A stretch of DNA of 64,000 nucleotides, taken from assembly GCA_017881265.1 (NCBI GenBank), contig JADGRA010000059.1, forward strand, positions 1 to 64,000. The letters are read 5' to 3'. Origin of the DNA: Myxococcaceae bacterium (GTDB lineage Bacteria > Myxococcota > Myxococcia > Myxococcales > Myxococcaceae). This document shows positions 28,483-37,813 of this stretch, piece by piece; the stretch's first letter is position 1; every line of letters begins with the position of its first letter. Below the pieces are notes generated by a model. That model did no database searches. It was not told the origin of the DNA and saw only the letters and a program-made list of their open reading frames with translations. A program made the translations under genes and the position numbers.

Positions 28483-29223
28483 CTAACAGCCGAGGACCTC
28501 CTGCAGCAGTGCAGTTCCATCCAAAAGCGGAGAGGTACAGGGCGGTCCCACGGTGAAGGCGCACCGGCCGGGGGCGGCGCCGGCAGGAAGCTGCAGCAGG
28601 AAGGAGGAACGGGTGCCGTAGCCGAGGGCAGGCGCGTGCAGGCAGGTGCCGTCGCGCGGGTTGTCCTGGTCATGCACCCGCAGCACCTCGGCCCAGGCCT
28701 CCAGGGGAAGCGGCCCGGAATGGCCCTGCAGAAGACGCTGGGCCAGGGCCGTCCGGGCGCCGTCCTCCCCGGCATCCAGGCTGCGCTCGGTGAGGACGTG
28801 GAGCCCGGGCCCGAGCAAGCGCTGCTGGACGGACAGGCCGTCACAAAACGTCAGCCCGGCGTGCCCCGCCGCGTCGGCGTACAGAAGGTGGAACGGGTTG
28901 TACTCGCGGCTGCCGAGGGCCTGCAGCGACTGGTGCAGTTCCGCCACCGAAGGGGCCCGCAGGGCCCGGGCCACCAGCTGGCCCCGCGAGGCCAGGCGGC
29001 GGTCACGGGTGGCCCCGTGGCGGTTGGTGACGCCGACGAAGAGGCCGTTCGCGTTGACGCCCAGCCACGTGCCGCCGGCCTCTTCATCCCGGGGTGCCAG
29101 CACCGCCGGCTCCCCCGGCCAGCGCCTGGGCGCGGACGCCGGGCGGGCCAGGAATTCATCGCGGTTGGCGGCGACTTGCAGCACGCCGCCCGGCGACGGG
29201 ACGAGCGCGAGGAGGGTGCACAT
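28483..29223 (-). CDS. NRDE/TANGO2-family protein
   Basis: 246 residues. It begins with MCTLLAL and has the family-naming NRDE motif at about 20-23 (ANRDEFLARP), then GGTWLGVNANGLFVGVTNR. The N-terminal Cys2 at the processed end resembles an N-terminal nucleophile hydrolase arrangement. Homologues (human TANGO2) are linked to lipid or heme trafficking, without a settled activity. ATG at 29223 follows GAGGAAGG. It is probably co-transcribed with the channel gene downstream. Confidence 0.88.
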   Translation of the reverse strand: MCTLLALVPSPGGVLQVAANRDEFLARPASAPRRWPGEPAVLAPRDEEAGGTWLGVNANGLFVGVTNRHGATRDRRLASRGQLVARALRAPSVAELHQSLQALGSREYNPFHLLYADAAGHAGLTFCDGLSVQQRLLGPGLHVLTERSLDAGEDGARTALAQRLLQGHSGPLPLEAWAEVLRVHDQDNPRDGTCLHAPALGYGTRSSFLLQLPAGAAPGRCAFTVGPPCTSPLLDGTALLQEVLGC

Positions 29224-29256
29224 GGCCTTCCTCTAACGCCCGCCGCGCCCAGGCGG

Positions 29257-29919
29257 TCAGCCGAAGAGCAGCTCGCGCAGCCGCTGGTGGGCCCGGCGGC
29301 TGTGGCGGGTGGCGTCGCGCAGCCCGGCCACCGCGTCTTCCAGTTCCAAGTCCGGGTGAATGTCGGCCAGCGTCTCCACCTCGTCCCCCACCACCTGCAG
29401 GACGTCCAGCGCCTGCGCCAGTGGCTGTTCCACATCCTCGAGGGCCGTCGTCAGGGCCTCGGCCGTGCCCAGACGCCGCTCCAGGGCGCGCTTCGCTGTC
29501 AACTCCTCGGTGAGGAAGGCAAAGCGGGGGGCCGAGCCAGCCGGGGTGGGCAGCGGCACCACCGTGGTGCGAAAGCTGGAGACGCCGTGCGGCGTGCGCG
29601 CCTCCCACTCCCCGCGCGTAGCGACATGGCGCCGCTCGGCTTCGCCGGCCAGCTGCGCCCAGGCCGCGCACGCGTCCGCCGGCAGCCCCAAGTCCCGGGC
29701 CCGTGCCCCGCGGATTTCGTCCACCGGCCGTCCCAGCCGCAAGGCGGTGGCTGGATTCACCGACAGGTAGCGCCCGTCATCCCCCAGCCACTCCAGCACG
29801 CCCACGTACAGCGGGGACTGGGTGAAGAGGAGGTGGAAGAGCGGGTCATCTCCTTGCGGTTCACTGGCAACGGGCGGCAACAGGACAGGGGTAGGGGCGC
29901 GGAGGGAAGGCTGCGACAT
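29257..29919 (-). CDS. PAS-domain protein with C-terminal helical region
   Basis: 220 residues from ATG 29919. One PAS domain at about 25-140 (YVGVLEWLGDDGRYLSVNPATALRLGR) is followed by a long helical, probably coiled-coil, tail ending in RAHQRLRELLFG. The tail has no phospho-His or ATPase motif, although it resembles a HisKA dimer helix pair (DVLQVVGDEVETLADIHPDLE). It may be a stand-alone sensor adaptor. A GTG at 29994 would extend the N-terminus by 25 residues. Confidence 0.72.
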   Translation of the reverse strand: MSQPSLRAPTPVLLPPVASEPQGDDPLFHLLFTQSPLYVGVLEWLGDDGRYLSVNPATALRLGRPVDEIRGARARDLGLPADACAAWAQLAGEAERRHVATRGEWEARTPHGVSSFRTTVVPLPTPAGSAPRFAFLTEELTAKRALERRLGTAEALTTALEDVEQPLAQALDVLQVVGDEVETLADIHPDLELEDAVAGLRDATRHSRRAHQRLRELLFG

Positions 29920-30043
29920 TTCTGCTTTCGACGAAGGAGGGGAAGCACGGCTTTGGACGGGCGGCCTCCTACGTCCTTCGACGCAGTGTGACAAACACGT
30001 GGCAAAGTCTTTCTAATGGAGTCAGTAACTGCCCCTGGCCCCT

Positions 30044-30472
30044 TCAGCCCCCGGACGGGGTCAGGACCAGGATGAGGACGCCGCCGGCGTGCGGGCCCGC
30101 CTGCAGGTACACGGAACCTTCCCGGCCCAGCGTGTAGGTGGTGTGCAGGGGCGGCAGGCTGACGGACACCTGGCTCTGGCTGCCCTTGACGCTGAGGAGG
30201 GTGAGGGTGGCGGCCTTGCCGTTGGGCAGCCGCACCTCGGCGGGCTTGCCCAACACCAGCTGCAGGGGCACCTCCGACAGCCGGCGGTAGGACTTGTAGA
30301 TGATGCCACTCTTGGCGAACTGCTCGCGCATCTTCTCCAGGCCGGCGTCCACCCCGGTCTCCTCGTTGGAGGCCTGGACGACGTCGGCCACCAGGGCGAC
30401 GCGGCTGTCGGCCCGCGCCGGGACGGCGAGAAGCAGCGCGGCAAGCAGCGGCACCGGCAGCCGGGCCGTCAC
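30044..30472 (-). CDS. Exported protein of unknown function, last gene of the sigma-factor operon
   Basis: 142 residues. Residues 1-21 are a signal peptide (PVPLLAALLLAVPARA). The mature part starts with a charged helix, then beta-rich segments suggesting a small beta-sandwich. GTG at 30472 overlaps the anti-sigma stop as GTGA. Its coupling to the sigma/anti-sigma pair suggests a periplasmic modulator or effector of that signalling system (inference). No known family recognised. Confidence 0.75.
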   Translation of the reverse strand: MTARLPVPLLAALLLAVPARADSRVALVADVVQASNEETGVDAGLEKMREQFAKSGIIYKSYRRLSEVPLQLVLGKPAEVRLPNGKAATLTLLSVKGSQSQVSVSLPPLHTTYTLGREGSVYLQAGPHAGGVLILVLTPSGG

Positions 30473-31056
30473 AGCTCGCCGCCCTTGGGACGCGCCGTGG
30501 GCGCCGGCGCCACGTCGGGCACCGAGGCGTCGGTGCCGAGATTCAGGCTAGGCCGGTCCGGGTGGTCCACGAGCCAGATGATGGCATCTCCCCTTTCCGT
30601 CTTCAGCACCACCGGGGCGACATGGGACGTCTCGTCGGTGGAGACGGCCTGAAGCGACGGGTGCCCGGCCTCGCCACCCGCCTCGCGGCCGAGCGGCAGA
30701 AGGACCAGCACGGCCACCAGCGCGGCTGCGGCCAGCCCGAGGCCGCCCCACAGCGCGCCGGACCGGTGCGTCTTCCACTCCGAGAAGGCCACCTGCAGCC
30801 GCTCCCCCAGGGGCGGACGGTGCGGGCGCAGCCGGGCCAGCACGCCCTCGGTGAAGCCCGAGAAGTCGGCCGCCTCGGCCTGGGCTTCAAACTGCCGGCG
30901 CAGGGCCTCCCCCACCGCCCGAAGCGCGGCCAGCCGCCCCCGGCAGCTGGGGCAGCCGTCCAGGTGGGCCTCCAGCGCCACGCGCGCGGCCGGGGAGAGC
31001 TCCCCGTCGAGATGCGCGGACAGTTGCTGGACGGTTGTGCAGTGTGCGTCGGCCAT
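30469..31056 (-). CDS. Membrane anti-sigma factor with zinc-binding (ZAS) domain
   Basis: 195 residues. The N-terminus holds the anti-sigma zinc motif H-x3-C-x2-C (EAHLDGCPSCRGRL), with an earlier His at about 15. One transmembrane helix is at about 98-118 (GGLGLAAAALVAVLVLL) and a periplasmic domain follows. Such proteins hold an ECF sigma factor at the membrane until proteolysis or conformational change frees it. It lies 42 bases downstream of the sigma gene and is coupled to the exported protein. Confidence 0.88.
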   Translation of the reverse strand: MADAHCTTVQQLSAHLDGELSPAARVALEAHLDGCPSCRGRLAALRAVGEALRRQFEAQAEAADFSGFTEGVLARLRPHRPPLGERLQVAFSEWKTHRSGALWGGLGLAAAALVAVLVLLPLGREAGGEAGHPSLQAVSTDETSHVAPVVLKTERGDAIIWLVDHPDRPSLNLGTDASVPDVAPAPTARPKGGEL

Positions 31057-31098
31057 GCTTTTCCCAGGAAGGACACGAAGACGAGGGCACCCGGCCCT

Positions 31099-31731
31099 TT
31101 ATTCGCTCCCCTGGCCCCCTTTCCCCTTGCCCTTGGTCCCGGGCACGTCCGCCAGGTAGTCCGCCATCAGGCGCTGCACCTTGGCCCGGGCGTGGAACAG
31201 CCGGGACATGACTGTCCCCTTGGGGATGTCCAGCGTCTGCGCCAGGTCCTCGTAGGACATGCCCTCCAACTCGCGCAAAAGCAGGATGGCGCGGTGCTTC
31301 TCCGGAAGCTGGGCAAGCGCCTCCTGCAGCTTCTCCCCTAGCTCGCGGCGCAGCGCGCTGCGGGCCGGACTCGTCTCCAGCTGGCTCCCCAGCGCGCCGA
31401 GGTTGGCCTCGGCCAGGTCCATCTGCACGCTGTCGTCGTACTCGACCGACTCGGCGCTGCTGCTGCCGCGGCGGCGCAGCACGTCGATGCAGGTGTTGGT
31501 CGTGATGCGGTACAGCCAAGTGTAGAAGCTGCTGTCGCCCTTGAAGTGGTCGAGGTAGCGGTGCACCTTGACGAACGCCTCCTGCGCGACGTCCCGCGCT
31601 TCCTCGGCGTCCTTCACCATGCCCAAGGCGACGGCGTACACCTTCTTCTGGTAACGCTCGACGAGCAGGCCGAAGGCCCGCTGGTCGCCGGAACGGGCAC
31701 GGCGGACGAGCGTGAGGTCGTCGGTCGGCAA
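31099..31731 (-). CDS. ECF RNA polymerase sigma factor (RpoE-like)
   Basis: 210 residues. Region 2 (about 22-90) has EEARDVAQEAFVKVHR and FYTWLYRITTN. Region 4 has LPEKHRAILLLRELEGMSYEDLAQTLDIPKGTVMSRL with the helix-turn-helix. A short basic Gly/Lys tail ends the protein. TTG at 31731 is supported by GGTGGAG five bases upstream. Gene order sigma-anti-sigma-exported protein is a self-contained extracytoplasmic stress module. It resembles the M. xanthus RpoE1 type, linked there to motility behaviour; orthology is not established. Confidence 0.93.
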   Translation of the reverse strand: MPTDDLTLVRRARSGDQRAFGLLVERYQKKVYAVALGMVKDAEEARDVAQEAFVKVHRYLDHFKGDSSFYTWLYRITTNTCIDVLRRRGSSSAESVEYDDSVQMDLAEANLGALGSQLETSPARSALRRELGEKLQEALAQLPEKHRAILLLRELEGMSYEDLAQTLDIPKGTVMSRLFHARAKVQRLMADYLADVPGTKGKGKGGQGSE

Positions 31732-31768
31732 GGGCGCTCCACCTTACCAGGGGGCCGCGCCGCCGGTC

Positions 31769-32671
31769 CTAGGCCCACGCGCGCGGATGCCGCAGCACCT
31801 CCACCAGTCGCGCCTCCTCGCTTCCCGGCTCGGGCTGCACGTCGTACACCCACCGCACCCGCGGAGGCATGGAGACGAGGATGCTCTCCACCCGGCCTTG
31901 CGTCTGCAACCCGAACAGCGTCCCCCGGTCGTGCACCAGGTTGAACTCGACGTAGCGCCCGCGGCGGATTTCGGCCCAGGCGCGCTGGGCGTCGGTGAAG
32001 GGAAGCCCCTTTCGCCGCGCGACGATGGGGAGGTAGGCCGGCACAAAGGCCCGCGCGCAGTCCTGCACGAAGGCGAAGTCCACCTCTGGCTCCCGGCCGG
32101 TGTCCTCGAAGAAGACGCCGCCCACCCCGCGCGACTCCGCACGGTGGTGCAGCCAGAAGTACTTGTCGCACGCCTGCTTGAAGCGCGCGTAGGAGCCAGC
32201 CTCATGCTGCTCGCAGGCAGCCCGCAGCGTGCGGTGGAAGTGTGCCGCGTCCTCGTCGAAGAGGTAGTGCGGGGTGAGGTCCGCCCCGCCGCCGAACCAG
32301 GCCTTCGCCCCATGCTGGATGAAGCGGAAGTTGGCGTGGACGGTGGGCACCAGCGGGCTTCTCGGGTGCAGGATGAGACTGACGCCGGTGGCGAAGAAGT
32401 CACGCCCCTCTCCGCCCAGCCTCCGGGCGAAGGCCTCGTCCAGCTCCCCCCACACCGCCGAGACGTTGACGCCGCCCTTCTCGAAGACGCGCCCCTCCTC
32501 CAGCACGCGCGTGCGGCCGCCGCCCCCGCCCGGACGTTCCCAGACGTCGTCGCCGAAGCGACCCGCGCCGTCCTCGGCCTCCACCGCCCGGCAGATGTCG
32601 GCTTGCAGGCCTTCCACGAAGGCCTGCATCCGCGCTCCGAGATTGTTGAGGGTCCGCGCGGGGCTGGTCAC
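31769..32671 (-). CDS. hemF: Oxygen-dependent coproporphyrinogen III oxidase
   Basis: 300 residues, normal HemF length. Signatures include EKGGVNVSAVWG near the N-terminus, SLILHPRSPLVPTVHANFR, WFGGGADLTPHYL and RRGRYVEFNLVHDRGTLFGL. It oxidatively decarboxylates two propionates to yield protoporphyrinogen IX in aerobic heme synthesis. GTG at 32671 shares one base with the TAG stop of the upstream DUF3467 gene. It ends 37 bases before the sigma-factor start. Confidence 0.95.
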   Translation of the reverse strand: MTSPARTLNNLGARMQAFVEGLQADICRAVEAEDGAGRFGDDVWERPGGGGGRTRVLEEGRVFEKGGVNVSAVWGELDEAFARRLGGEGRDFFATGVSLILHPRSPLVPTVHANFRFIQHGAKAWFGGGADLTPHYLFDEDAAHFHRTLRAACEQHEAGSYARFKQACDKYFWLHHRAESRGVGGVFFEDTGREPEVDFAFVQDCARAFVPAYLPIVARRKGLPFTDAQRAWAEIRRGRYVEFNLVHDRGTLFGLQTQGRVESILVSMPPRVRWVYDVQPEPGSEEARLVEVLRHPRAWA

Positions 32672-32958
32672 TAGTGCACCGGGAGGTCCGGGCTCAGCGT
32701 CTCGATGACGCCGAAGCGGGCCTCGTACTTCTGCAGATTGTCGGACATCGCCGCGAGCAGCCGCTTCATGTGCCGGGGGCTGGTAATGATCCGCGCGCGC
32801 ACCGCGGCCTTGGGCTGCTGGGGCTGGACGTAGATGAAGTCCAGGGTGAATTCCGCGTCGGTGTGGTTCACCAGCGCCATGTTCGCGTAGAGACCTTGCG
32901 CGACGGTCTCGTCGATCTGGATCTGCAACGCAGTCTCGGGCACCTTGGGGTCGGACAT
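32671..32958 (-). CDS. DUF3467-family small protein
   Basis: 95 residues, almost all one DUF3467 domain: ANMALVNHTDAEFTLDFIYVQP followed by RIITSPRHMKRLL and a C-terminal helix. The family is widespread and uncharacterised; members are soluble and small. ATG at 32958 lies within a CATG palindrome shared with the start of the divergent hydrolase gene. The stop overlaps the hemF GTG by one base, implying coupled expression. Confidence 0.85.
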   Translation of the reverse strand: MSDPKVPETALQIQIDETVAQGLYANMALVNHTDAEFTLDFIYVQPQQPKAAVRARIITSPRHMKRLLAAMSDNLQKYEARFGVIETLSPDLPVH

Positions 32959-33817
32959 GGCCTCCGTGCATACCGCCCCGATGGGCGCCGGTGCCAGGGG
33001 GGCGCCGTCGGACGCGCCCCCCTTGGACCCGACGCTGACGGCGCCCTTCGAATTGGGGGTGGGCCCCGGGGCCTGCCTCCTCCTTCACGGCTTCACCGGG
33101 ACGCCCTGGGACGTCCGGCCCCTGGGTGAGGCACTCGCCGCCGGCGGCTTTCGCGTGCGGGGCCTCCGGCTGCCAGGCCATGGCACGACGCCCCAGGCGA
33201 TGCTGGACGCCGGCGCGGAGGACTGGCTGGCCGCCTGCGAGGAGGGGCTGGCTGGCTTTCGCGAGCCGCGGGTGGCCGTGGTGGGGCTTTCCATGGGGGC
33301 GCTGCTGGCGCTGGTATTGGGCGCCCGGCACCCGGACCGCGTCCAGGCGGTGGTGGGCATGGCACCCGCCGTCCGCTTCAAGGACCGGCTGACGCGGGGC
33401 TTGCGCCTGGCGCGCCCGGTGTCCCTGGCGCTGGCGGAACGCCTCCGCCCCTGGGTGCACAAGTCCACCACGGACTTGCTCGACCCGGTGGCCCGGGCGG
33501 CCGCCCCGGTGCTGGCCGCCTGGCCGCTGCGACGGCTGCGCGACTTGTGGACCATCCAGGACCTGGCCTGGGCGGCGGCCCCGAAGGTGCGCGCCCCGGT
33601 GCTTCTGGCCGTCGCACGCCACGACCAGGTGGTGGACGCGGGCGGCACGCAGGAACTGGCCCGGCGCCTCAAGCGCGCCGCGAGCGTGCGCTTCATTGAA
33701 TTGGACCGCGGGGCGCACATCATGCCGCGGGACGAGGGACGCCTGGTGCTGCAGCAGGAAGTCCTCGCCTTCCTGCGTCGTGCGCGCACCCTCGATAGCG
33801 GCGCGCCAACGGTATAG
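32957..33817 (+). CDS. Alpha/beta hydrolase, carboxylesterase/monoacylglycerol-lipase type
   Basis: 286 residues. The oxyanion region is LLHGFTGTP (about 42-50), the nucleophile Ser112 is in GLSMG, an acid Asp in ARHDQVVD and the base His in RGAHIM. The HGFTGTP and RLPGHGT patterns match thermostable carboxylesterase Est30-like and bacterial monoacylglycerol lipases. The start could be ATG 32957 (used; GGGG nine bases upstream) or ATG 32981, which avoids overlap with the divergent gene. Glycerol kinase lies 80 bases downstream, so glycerol released from esters could be fed in. Confidence 0.88.
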   Translation: MASVHTAPMGAGARGAPSDAPPLDPTLTAPFELGVGPGACLLLHGFTGTPWDVRPLGEALAAGGFRVRGLRLPGHGTTPQAMLDAGAEDWLAACEEGLAGFREPRVAVVGLSMGALLALVLGARHPDRVQAVVGMAPAVRFKDRLTRGLRLARPVSLALAERLRPWVHKSTTDLLDPVARAAAPVLAAWPLRRLRDLWTIQDLAWAAAPKVRAPVLLAVARHDQVVDAGGTQELARRLKRAASVRFIELDRGAHIMPRDEGRLVLQQEVLAFLRRARTLDSGAPTV

Positions 33818-33896
33818 GTTCGTCGGACACCCCTGGGGGTGGCGGTGGGGACTTGGTGGCCCCCACCTTGGGGGCGGCAAGCGTGAAGGAGGAAGC

Positions 33897-35381
33897 ATGG
33901 CCAAGCGGCGCTACATCCTCGCCGTCGACCAGGGCACGACCGGCACGCACGTCACGGTGCTCGACGACCGGCTGAAGGTTTCCGGGCAGGCCTACCGGGA
34001 GTTTCCCCAGGCCTTCCCGCAGCCGGGTTGGGTGGAGCACGACCTCGAAGACATCTGGCACTCGGTGGAGCGCTGCATCACCAAGGGCCTCAAGGACGCC
34101 GGCATCGACCCGGCTTGGGTGTCCGCCATCGGCATCACCAACCAGCGCGAAACCACCGGCCTGTGGCGGCGCGACAGCAGCAAGCCGGTGCACCGGGCGA
34201 TTGTCTGGCAAGACCGGCGCACGGCCGAGGCCTGCGCGGCGCTGAAGGCGCGCGGGGAAGAAGCGGCGGTGCGGGCCAAGACGGGCCTCGTCCTGGACCC
34301 CTACTTCAGTGCCACCAAGCTGGCCTGGCTGCTCGACAACGTGGAGGGTGCGCGCGCCCGGGCCGAGGCCGGGGAATTGTGCTTCGGCACCATCGACAGC
34401 TGGCTGGTGTGGCGCTTCACCGGCGGCGCGGTCCACGTCACCGACGCCTCCAACGCAAGCCGCACGCTTCTGTACGACATTCACGCCGGCGGCTGGGACG
34501 ACGGCCTGTGCGCCCTCTTCGGCGTGCCCAAGGCGGTGCTGCCGGAGGTGAAGTCCTCGGCCGAGGTGTACGGCCTCACCCAGGGCTGTGGCGTGCTGCC
34601 GGACGGCATCCCGGTGTGCGGCATAGCCGGCGACCAGCAGTCCGCCCTCTTCGGCCAGGCGTGCTTCCAGCCGGGCGAGTCCAAGTGCACCTACGGGACG
34701 GGCGCTTTCTTGCTGATGAATACCGGCCCGGTGCCGGTGGAGAGCCACCACGGGCTGCTCACCACGGTGGCCTGGCGGCTGGGCGGCGTCACCACCTATG
34801 CCCTGGAGGGGTCCAGCTTCGTCGCCGGCGCCGCGGTGCAGTGGCTGCGCGACGGCCTCGGCCTCATCCGCAAGGCACGCAAGGTGGAGGACCTCGCCCG
34901 CCAGGTGCCGGACACCGGGGGGTGCACCTTCGTCCCGGCACTGGCCGGGCTGGGCGCGCCGCAGTGGCGGCCCGAAGCACGTGGCCTGCTCATGGGCATG
35001 GACCGGGGCACCACCGCCGCGCACGTGGCCCGCGCCGTCCTGGAAGGCATTGCCCTGCAGACGGCCGACTTGGCCGAGGCGATGCGGAAGGACAGCGGGC
35101 ACGCCATCCCCCTCTTCAAGGTGGACGGCGGGGCCGCCGGCAATGACTTGCTGATGCAGATGCAGGCCGACATCCTGGATGTGCCGGTGGTGCGTCCGCG
35201 CAACCTGGAAACCACCTCCCTCGGCGCCGCACTGCTGGCGGGGTTAGGGTCTGGACACTGGAATTCCCTCGAGGAAATCCGCAGCGTCTGGAAAGCGGAG
35301 AAGACTTTCAAACCCAAGGCCACGCCGGAAGCCCGCGCCGAGGCGATGGCCCGCTGGCGGCGGGCGGTGGACCGGGCCTGA
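33897..35381 (+). CDS. glpK: Glycerol kinase
   Basis: 494 residues. The FGGY kinase shows phosphate loop DQGTTGTHV, the glycerol-contacting NQRETTGLW and GWVEHD, and the C-terminal signature [13 protein letters not shown]. It phosphorylates glycerol to sn-glycerol 3-phosphate. ATG at 33897 follows AAGGAGGAAGC. No glpF or glpD is adjacent; the esterase upstream and pterin dehydratase downstream are in the same direction. Confidence 0.96.
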   Translation: MAKRRYILAVDQGTTGTHVTVLDDRLKVSGQAYREFPQAFPQPGWVEHDLEDIWHSVERCITKGLKDAGIDPAWVSAIGITNQRETTGLWRRDSSKPVHRAIVWQDRRTAEACAALKARGEEAAVRAKTGLVLDPYFSATKLAWLLDNVEGARARAEAGELCFGTIDSWLVWRFTGGAVHVTDASNASRTLLYDIHAGGWDDGLCALFGVPKAVLPEVKSSAEVYGLTQGCGVLPDGIPVCGIAGDQQSALFGQACFQPGESKCTYGTGAFLLMNTGPVPVESHHGLLTTVAWRLGGVTTYALEGSSFVAGAAVQWLRDGLGLIRKARKVEDLARQVPDTGGCTFVPALAGLGAPQWRPEARGLLMGMDRGTTAAHVARAVLEGIALQTADLAEAMRKDSGHAIPLFKVDGGAAGNDLLMQMQADILDVPVVRPRNLETTSLGAALLAGLGSGHWNSLEEIRSVWKAEKTFKPKATPEARAEAMARWRRAVDRA

Positions 35382-35416
35382 GGGCCCCTCTTCCGCCTGC
35401 GCAAAGGAGGCAGCCC

Positions 35417-35707
35417 GTGGCCCGTGACAGAACGAAGCTGACGGAGGGCGAGGTGCAGGCGTTTGTGCAGTCGCACCCGGGCTGGGCCCTCGCCGGCGGC
35501 ATGCTGAAGAAGACGTACGGCTTTGCGGACTTCCGCGCTGCCATGGCCTTCGTCAACCGGGTGGCGGACGCCGCCGAGGCGGCTGACCACCACCCGGACA
35601 TCGACATCCGCTACAACAACGTGACGCTGGCCCTGCAAACCCACGACGCCGCCGGGCTCACGGCGCGCGACACGGCCCTGGCGGCCCAGGTGGAGCGCTT
35701 CGCCTAG
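35417..35707 (+). CDS. phhB: Pterin-4a-carbinolamine dehydratase
   Basis: 96 residues, full-length for the family. The active-site cluster is ADHHPDIDIRYNNVTLALQTHDAAGLT (quoted here in two parts: ADHHPDID and YNNVTLAL), with the catalytic His pair. The enzyme recycles the cofactor of aromatic amino-acid hydroxylases and may also act as a regulator. GTG at 35417 follows AAAGGAGG six bases upstream. No hydroxylase is in the window. Confidence 0.93.
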   Translation: MARDRTKLTEGEVQAFVQSHPGWALAGGMLKKTYGFADFRAAMAFVNRVADAAEAADHHPDIDIRYNNVTLALQTHDAAGLTARDTALAAQVERFA

Positions 35708-35734
35708 AGGGGTTCCGCGGCCCCGGGTCCCGCC

Positions 35735-35797
35735 GGTGTCGACACACCAGGCGTCTGCCCAGGTGTCATGCCGGGGTCCGCTTCGCTACCTGGTGTC
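35735..35797. repeat. Three spaced GGTGTC units downstream of phhB
   Basis: GGTGTC occurs at 35735, 35762 and 35792 (spacings 27 and 30), in contexts CCGGTGTCGAC, CAGGTGTCATG and CTGGTGTCAGT. An ACACCAGG/CCTGGTGT inverted pair (35745-35752 and 35789-35796) can form a large hairpin. The block lies between convergent genes, so a role in transcript ends is possible. The units are short and could be coincidental. Confidence 0.35.
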
Positions 35798-36065
35798 AGT
35801 CTCGACGGACCGGGTCCTTCGTCCAGGAACCGCTGTCCAGGGCTGCCGGCACCCGCCCGTCGCCCGCTCGAAGTCGGGCCACCTCATCCTCGAGGCGCGC
35901 GAGGCGTTGCTGGGTCTGGTCCTGGTCCGAACGTAAGCCCTCCCGGAGTCTGAGAATCGCGTCGATGGTGGGCTTGACCGTGATGCGAAAGACGAAGCCA
36001 CCCACCAGAACGAGCACCACCATTCCTGGAAAGATGACCTCGAGCAGGCGCGGCAGGTCGTTCAT
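35796..36065 (-). CDS. Small single-pass membrane protein with coiled-coil tail
   Basis: 89 residues. One transmembrane helix is at about 10-30 (VIFPGMVVLVLVGGFVFRI). A helical heptad region follows (LREGLRSDQDQTQQRLARLEDEVARL, about 40-65). ATG at 36065. It resembles the many small myxobacterial membrane proteins that organise oligomers. No family name can be given. It is convergent with phhB. Confidence 0.7.
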   Translation of the reverse strand: MNDLPRLLEVIFPGMVVLVLVGGFVFRITVKPTIDAILRLREGLRSDQDQTQQRLARLEDEVARLRAGDGRVPAALDSGSWTKDPVRRD

Positions 36066-36191
36066 GGGAAAACTACGGCCGACCCCTCCGGCGATTGCAA
36101 GAGGCCCCCCAGGGAAACAGGCGCGCCCCGGGGCCAGCGAGGCATGGCGGCGGCCGGGCGTGCCCTGCGAAGACGTCTGCAGGCCCACGCC

Positions 36192-37685
36192 CTACGCGCT
36201 CACCGGCGGACGGCGGCCCGCCCAGGGCCGGGCTTCCTCCAGCTGGCCGGCCAGCTGCAGCAGCGTCGCCTCGCCGTGGACGCGGCCAATGGCCTGCACG
36301 CCCACCGGCAGGCCCGCCGCATTCCAGTGCAGGGGCAGGGACATGGCCGGCTGTCCGATGACGTTGGCCAGGGGGGTGAAGGGGATGAAGTCGAAGACTC
36401 TGTCCACCGCTCCGTCGATGCCGCCGCCCAGCTTCAACAGCAGCATGCTGCTGAAGCTGGCGGCCAGACGCTGGACGGCCGCCTCCGCGCCCTTGGGCTG
36501 CAGCGCCCCGACGGGCGGCGGCGGCTGACCCAAGGTGGGGGTGAGGAGGACGTCATAGTCCTCGAAGAAGGCGGCCACCTGTCGCGAGACGCCTTGCAGG
36601 TAGCGCAGGGCCAAGGACAGGTCCTGCGCGCTGGCCGAGCGGGCCAGCATGGTGACAAGCCAGGTCTGCGCTTCAAAGCCTTCGGGGGTGGGCTTGCGGC
36701 CCAGCAGCCGGCCGCCGACGGCGACGTCCGCGGCCGCCTCGGACACCACCACGGTGAAGAAGGCCTTGGCCAGCGCGCGGGCCTCCAGGTTTAGGTGGGC
36801 CTCGCGTACCTCGTGGCCCAGCTGCTGGCAAAGCGTCACCGCCTCCTCCAGCGCCTTGACGCAGTCCGGGTGGACGCGGCTGGGCATGTGCGGCCGCGCG
36901 CTGAAGGCGATGCGCAGGCGCCCCGGCGCGGTACGGACTTCCTCCAGGAAGGGCCGGGCTGGGGGCGGGGCCCGGTGGACGGACAGGGGTTCCGGGCCGG
37001 CGGTGGCGTCCAGCGCCGCGGCGCTGTCCCGCACGCTGCGGGACACCACGTGGTCCACCTCGCAGCCGAACCACACTTCCAGGCGGTCCGGCCCCACCGG
37101 CATGCGCCCACGGCCCGGCTTGAGGCCAAACAGTCCACAGCAGCTGGCGGGAATGCGGATGGAGCCGCCGCCGTCGTTGGCGTGGGCCATGGGCAGCGCC
37201 CCGGCGGCCACCAGCGCGGCCGCCCCTCCGCTCGAGCCGCCCGGGGTGTGGCCGACATTCCAGGGGTTGAGGGTGGGCCCGTGCAGTTCCGGTTCCGTGA
37301 CGGGCAGCAGTCCGAATTCCGGCGCATTGGTGGTAGCGCACAACAGAAGCCCCGCCTGGCGGTAGCGGCGCACTAGCTCGCTGTCGTGCGGAGGGAAGAA
37401 GTCCTTGAAGAAGCGGCTGCCGGCCGTCAGGCGCACGCCCTTCACCGCCGCCAGGAGATTCTTCGTGGCGAAGGGCACGCCGGCCAGCGGCCCGGCGGCC
37501 CGGCGGCTGGCCTCGCCTCGCGCCGCCTCGTACATGCGTTCCACCACCGCGTTAAGCGAAGGGTTGACGCGCTCGATGCGGGCGATGGCCTCCTCCAGCA
37601 GCTCGGCCGACGTCACCTCGCGCCGGCGCACCAGGTCGGCCAATCCCACCGCGTCGTACTGCCCGTACTCGGCAAAAGCCGCCAT
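36192..37685 (-). CDS. Amidase-signature family hydrolase
   Basis: 497 residues. The Ser-Ser-Lys triad is visible: Lys75 (FATKNLL), cis-Ser151 (TPGGSSGG) and nucleophile Ser175 (GGGSIRIP). Length and internal pattern resemble 6-aminohexanoate-cyclic-dimer hydrolases and related broad amidases rather than GatA, which would sit beside gatB/gatC. ATG at 37685 follows GGGAGG. It has no signal peptide. Substrate unknown. Confidence 0.9.
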   Translation of the reverse strand: MAAFAEYGQYDAVGLADLVRRREVTSAELLEEAIARIERVNPSLNAVVERMYEAARGEASRRAAGPLAGVPFATKNLLAAVKGVRLTAGSRFFKDFFPPHDSELVRRYRQAGLLLCATTNAPEFGLLPVTEPELHGPTLNPWNVGHTPGGSSGGAAALVAAGALPMAHANDGGGSIRIPASCCGLFGLKPGRGRMPVGPDRLEVWFGCEVDHVVSRSVRDSAAALDATAGPEPLSVHRAPPPARPFLEEVRTAPGRLRIAFSARPHMPSRVHPDCVKALEEAVTLCQQLGHEVREAHLNLEARALAKAFFTVVVSEAAADVAVGGRLLGRKPTPEGFEAQTWLVTMLARSASAQDLSLALRYLQGVSRQVAAFFEDYDVLLTPTLGQPPPPVGALQPKGAEAAVQRLAASFSSMLLLKLGGGIDGAVDRVFDFIPFTPLANVIGQPAMSLPLHWNAAGLPVGVQAIGRVHGEATLLQLAGQLEEARPWAGRRPPVSA

Positions 37686-37813
37686 CGGTTCCTCCCTTTT
37701 CGTGGCCGCCGCCGGACCGGCACCATCGGCCGGTAGGGCGCGCGCGGGGGGCCCCCGGCGGGTACTGACTACACTAGCTGCTTGCCCACCTTTCCAGGCG
37801 GAGGGCCTCGCCG

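Noticed and set aside
31769-33904. A 711-codon frame extending hemF upstream across the hydrolase
   Set aside because: HemF similarity begins at GTG 32671; upstream residues are shadow sequence antisense to the hydrolase and glpK start.
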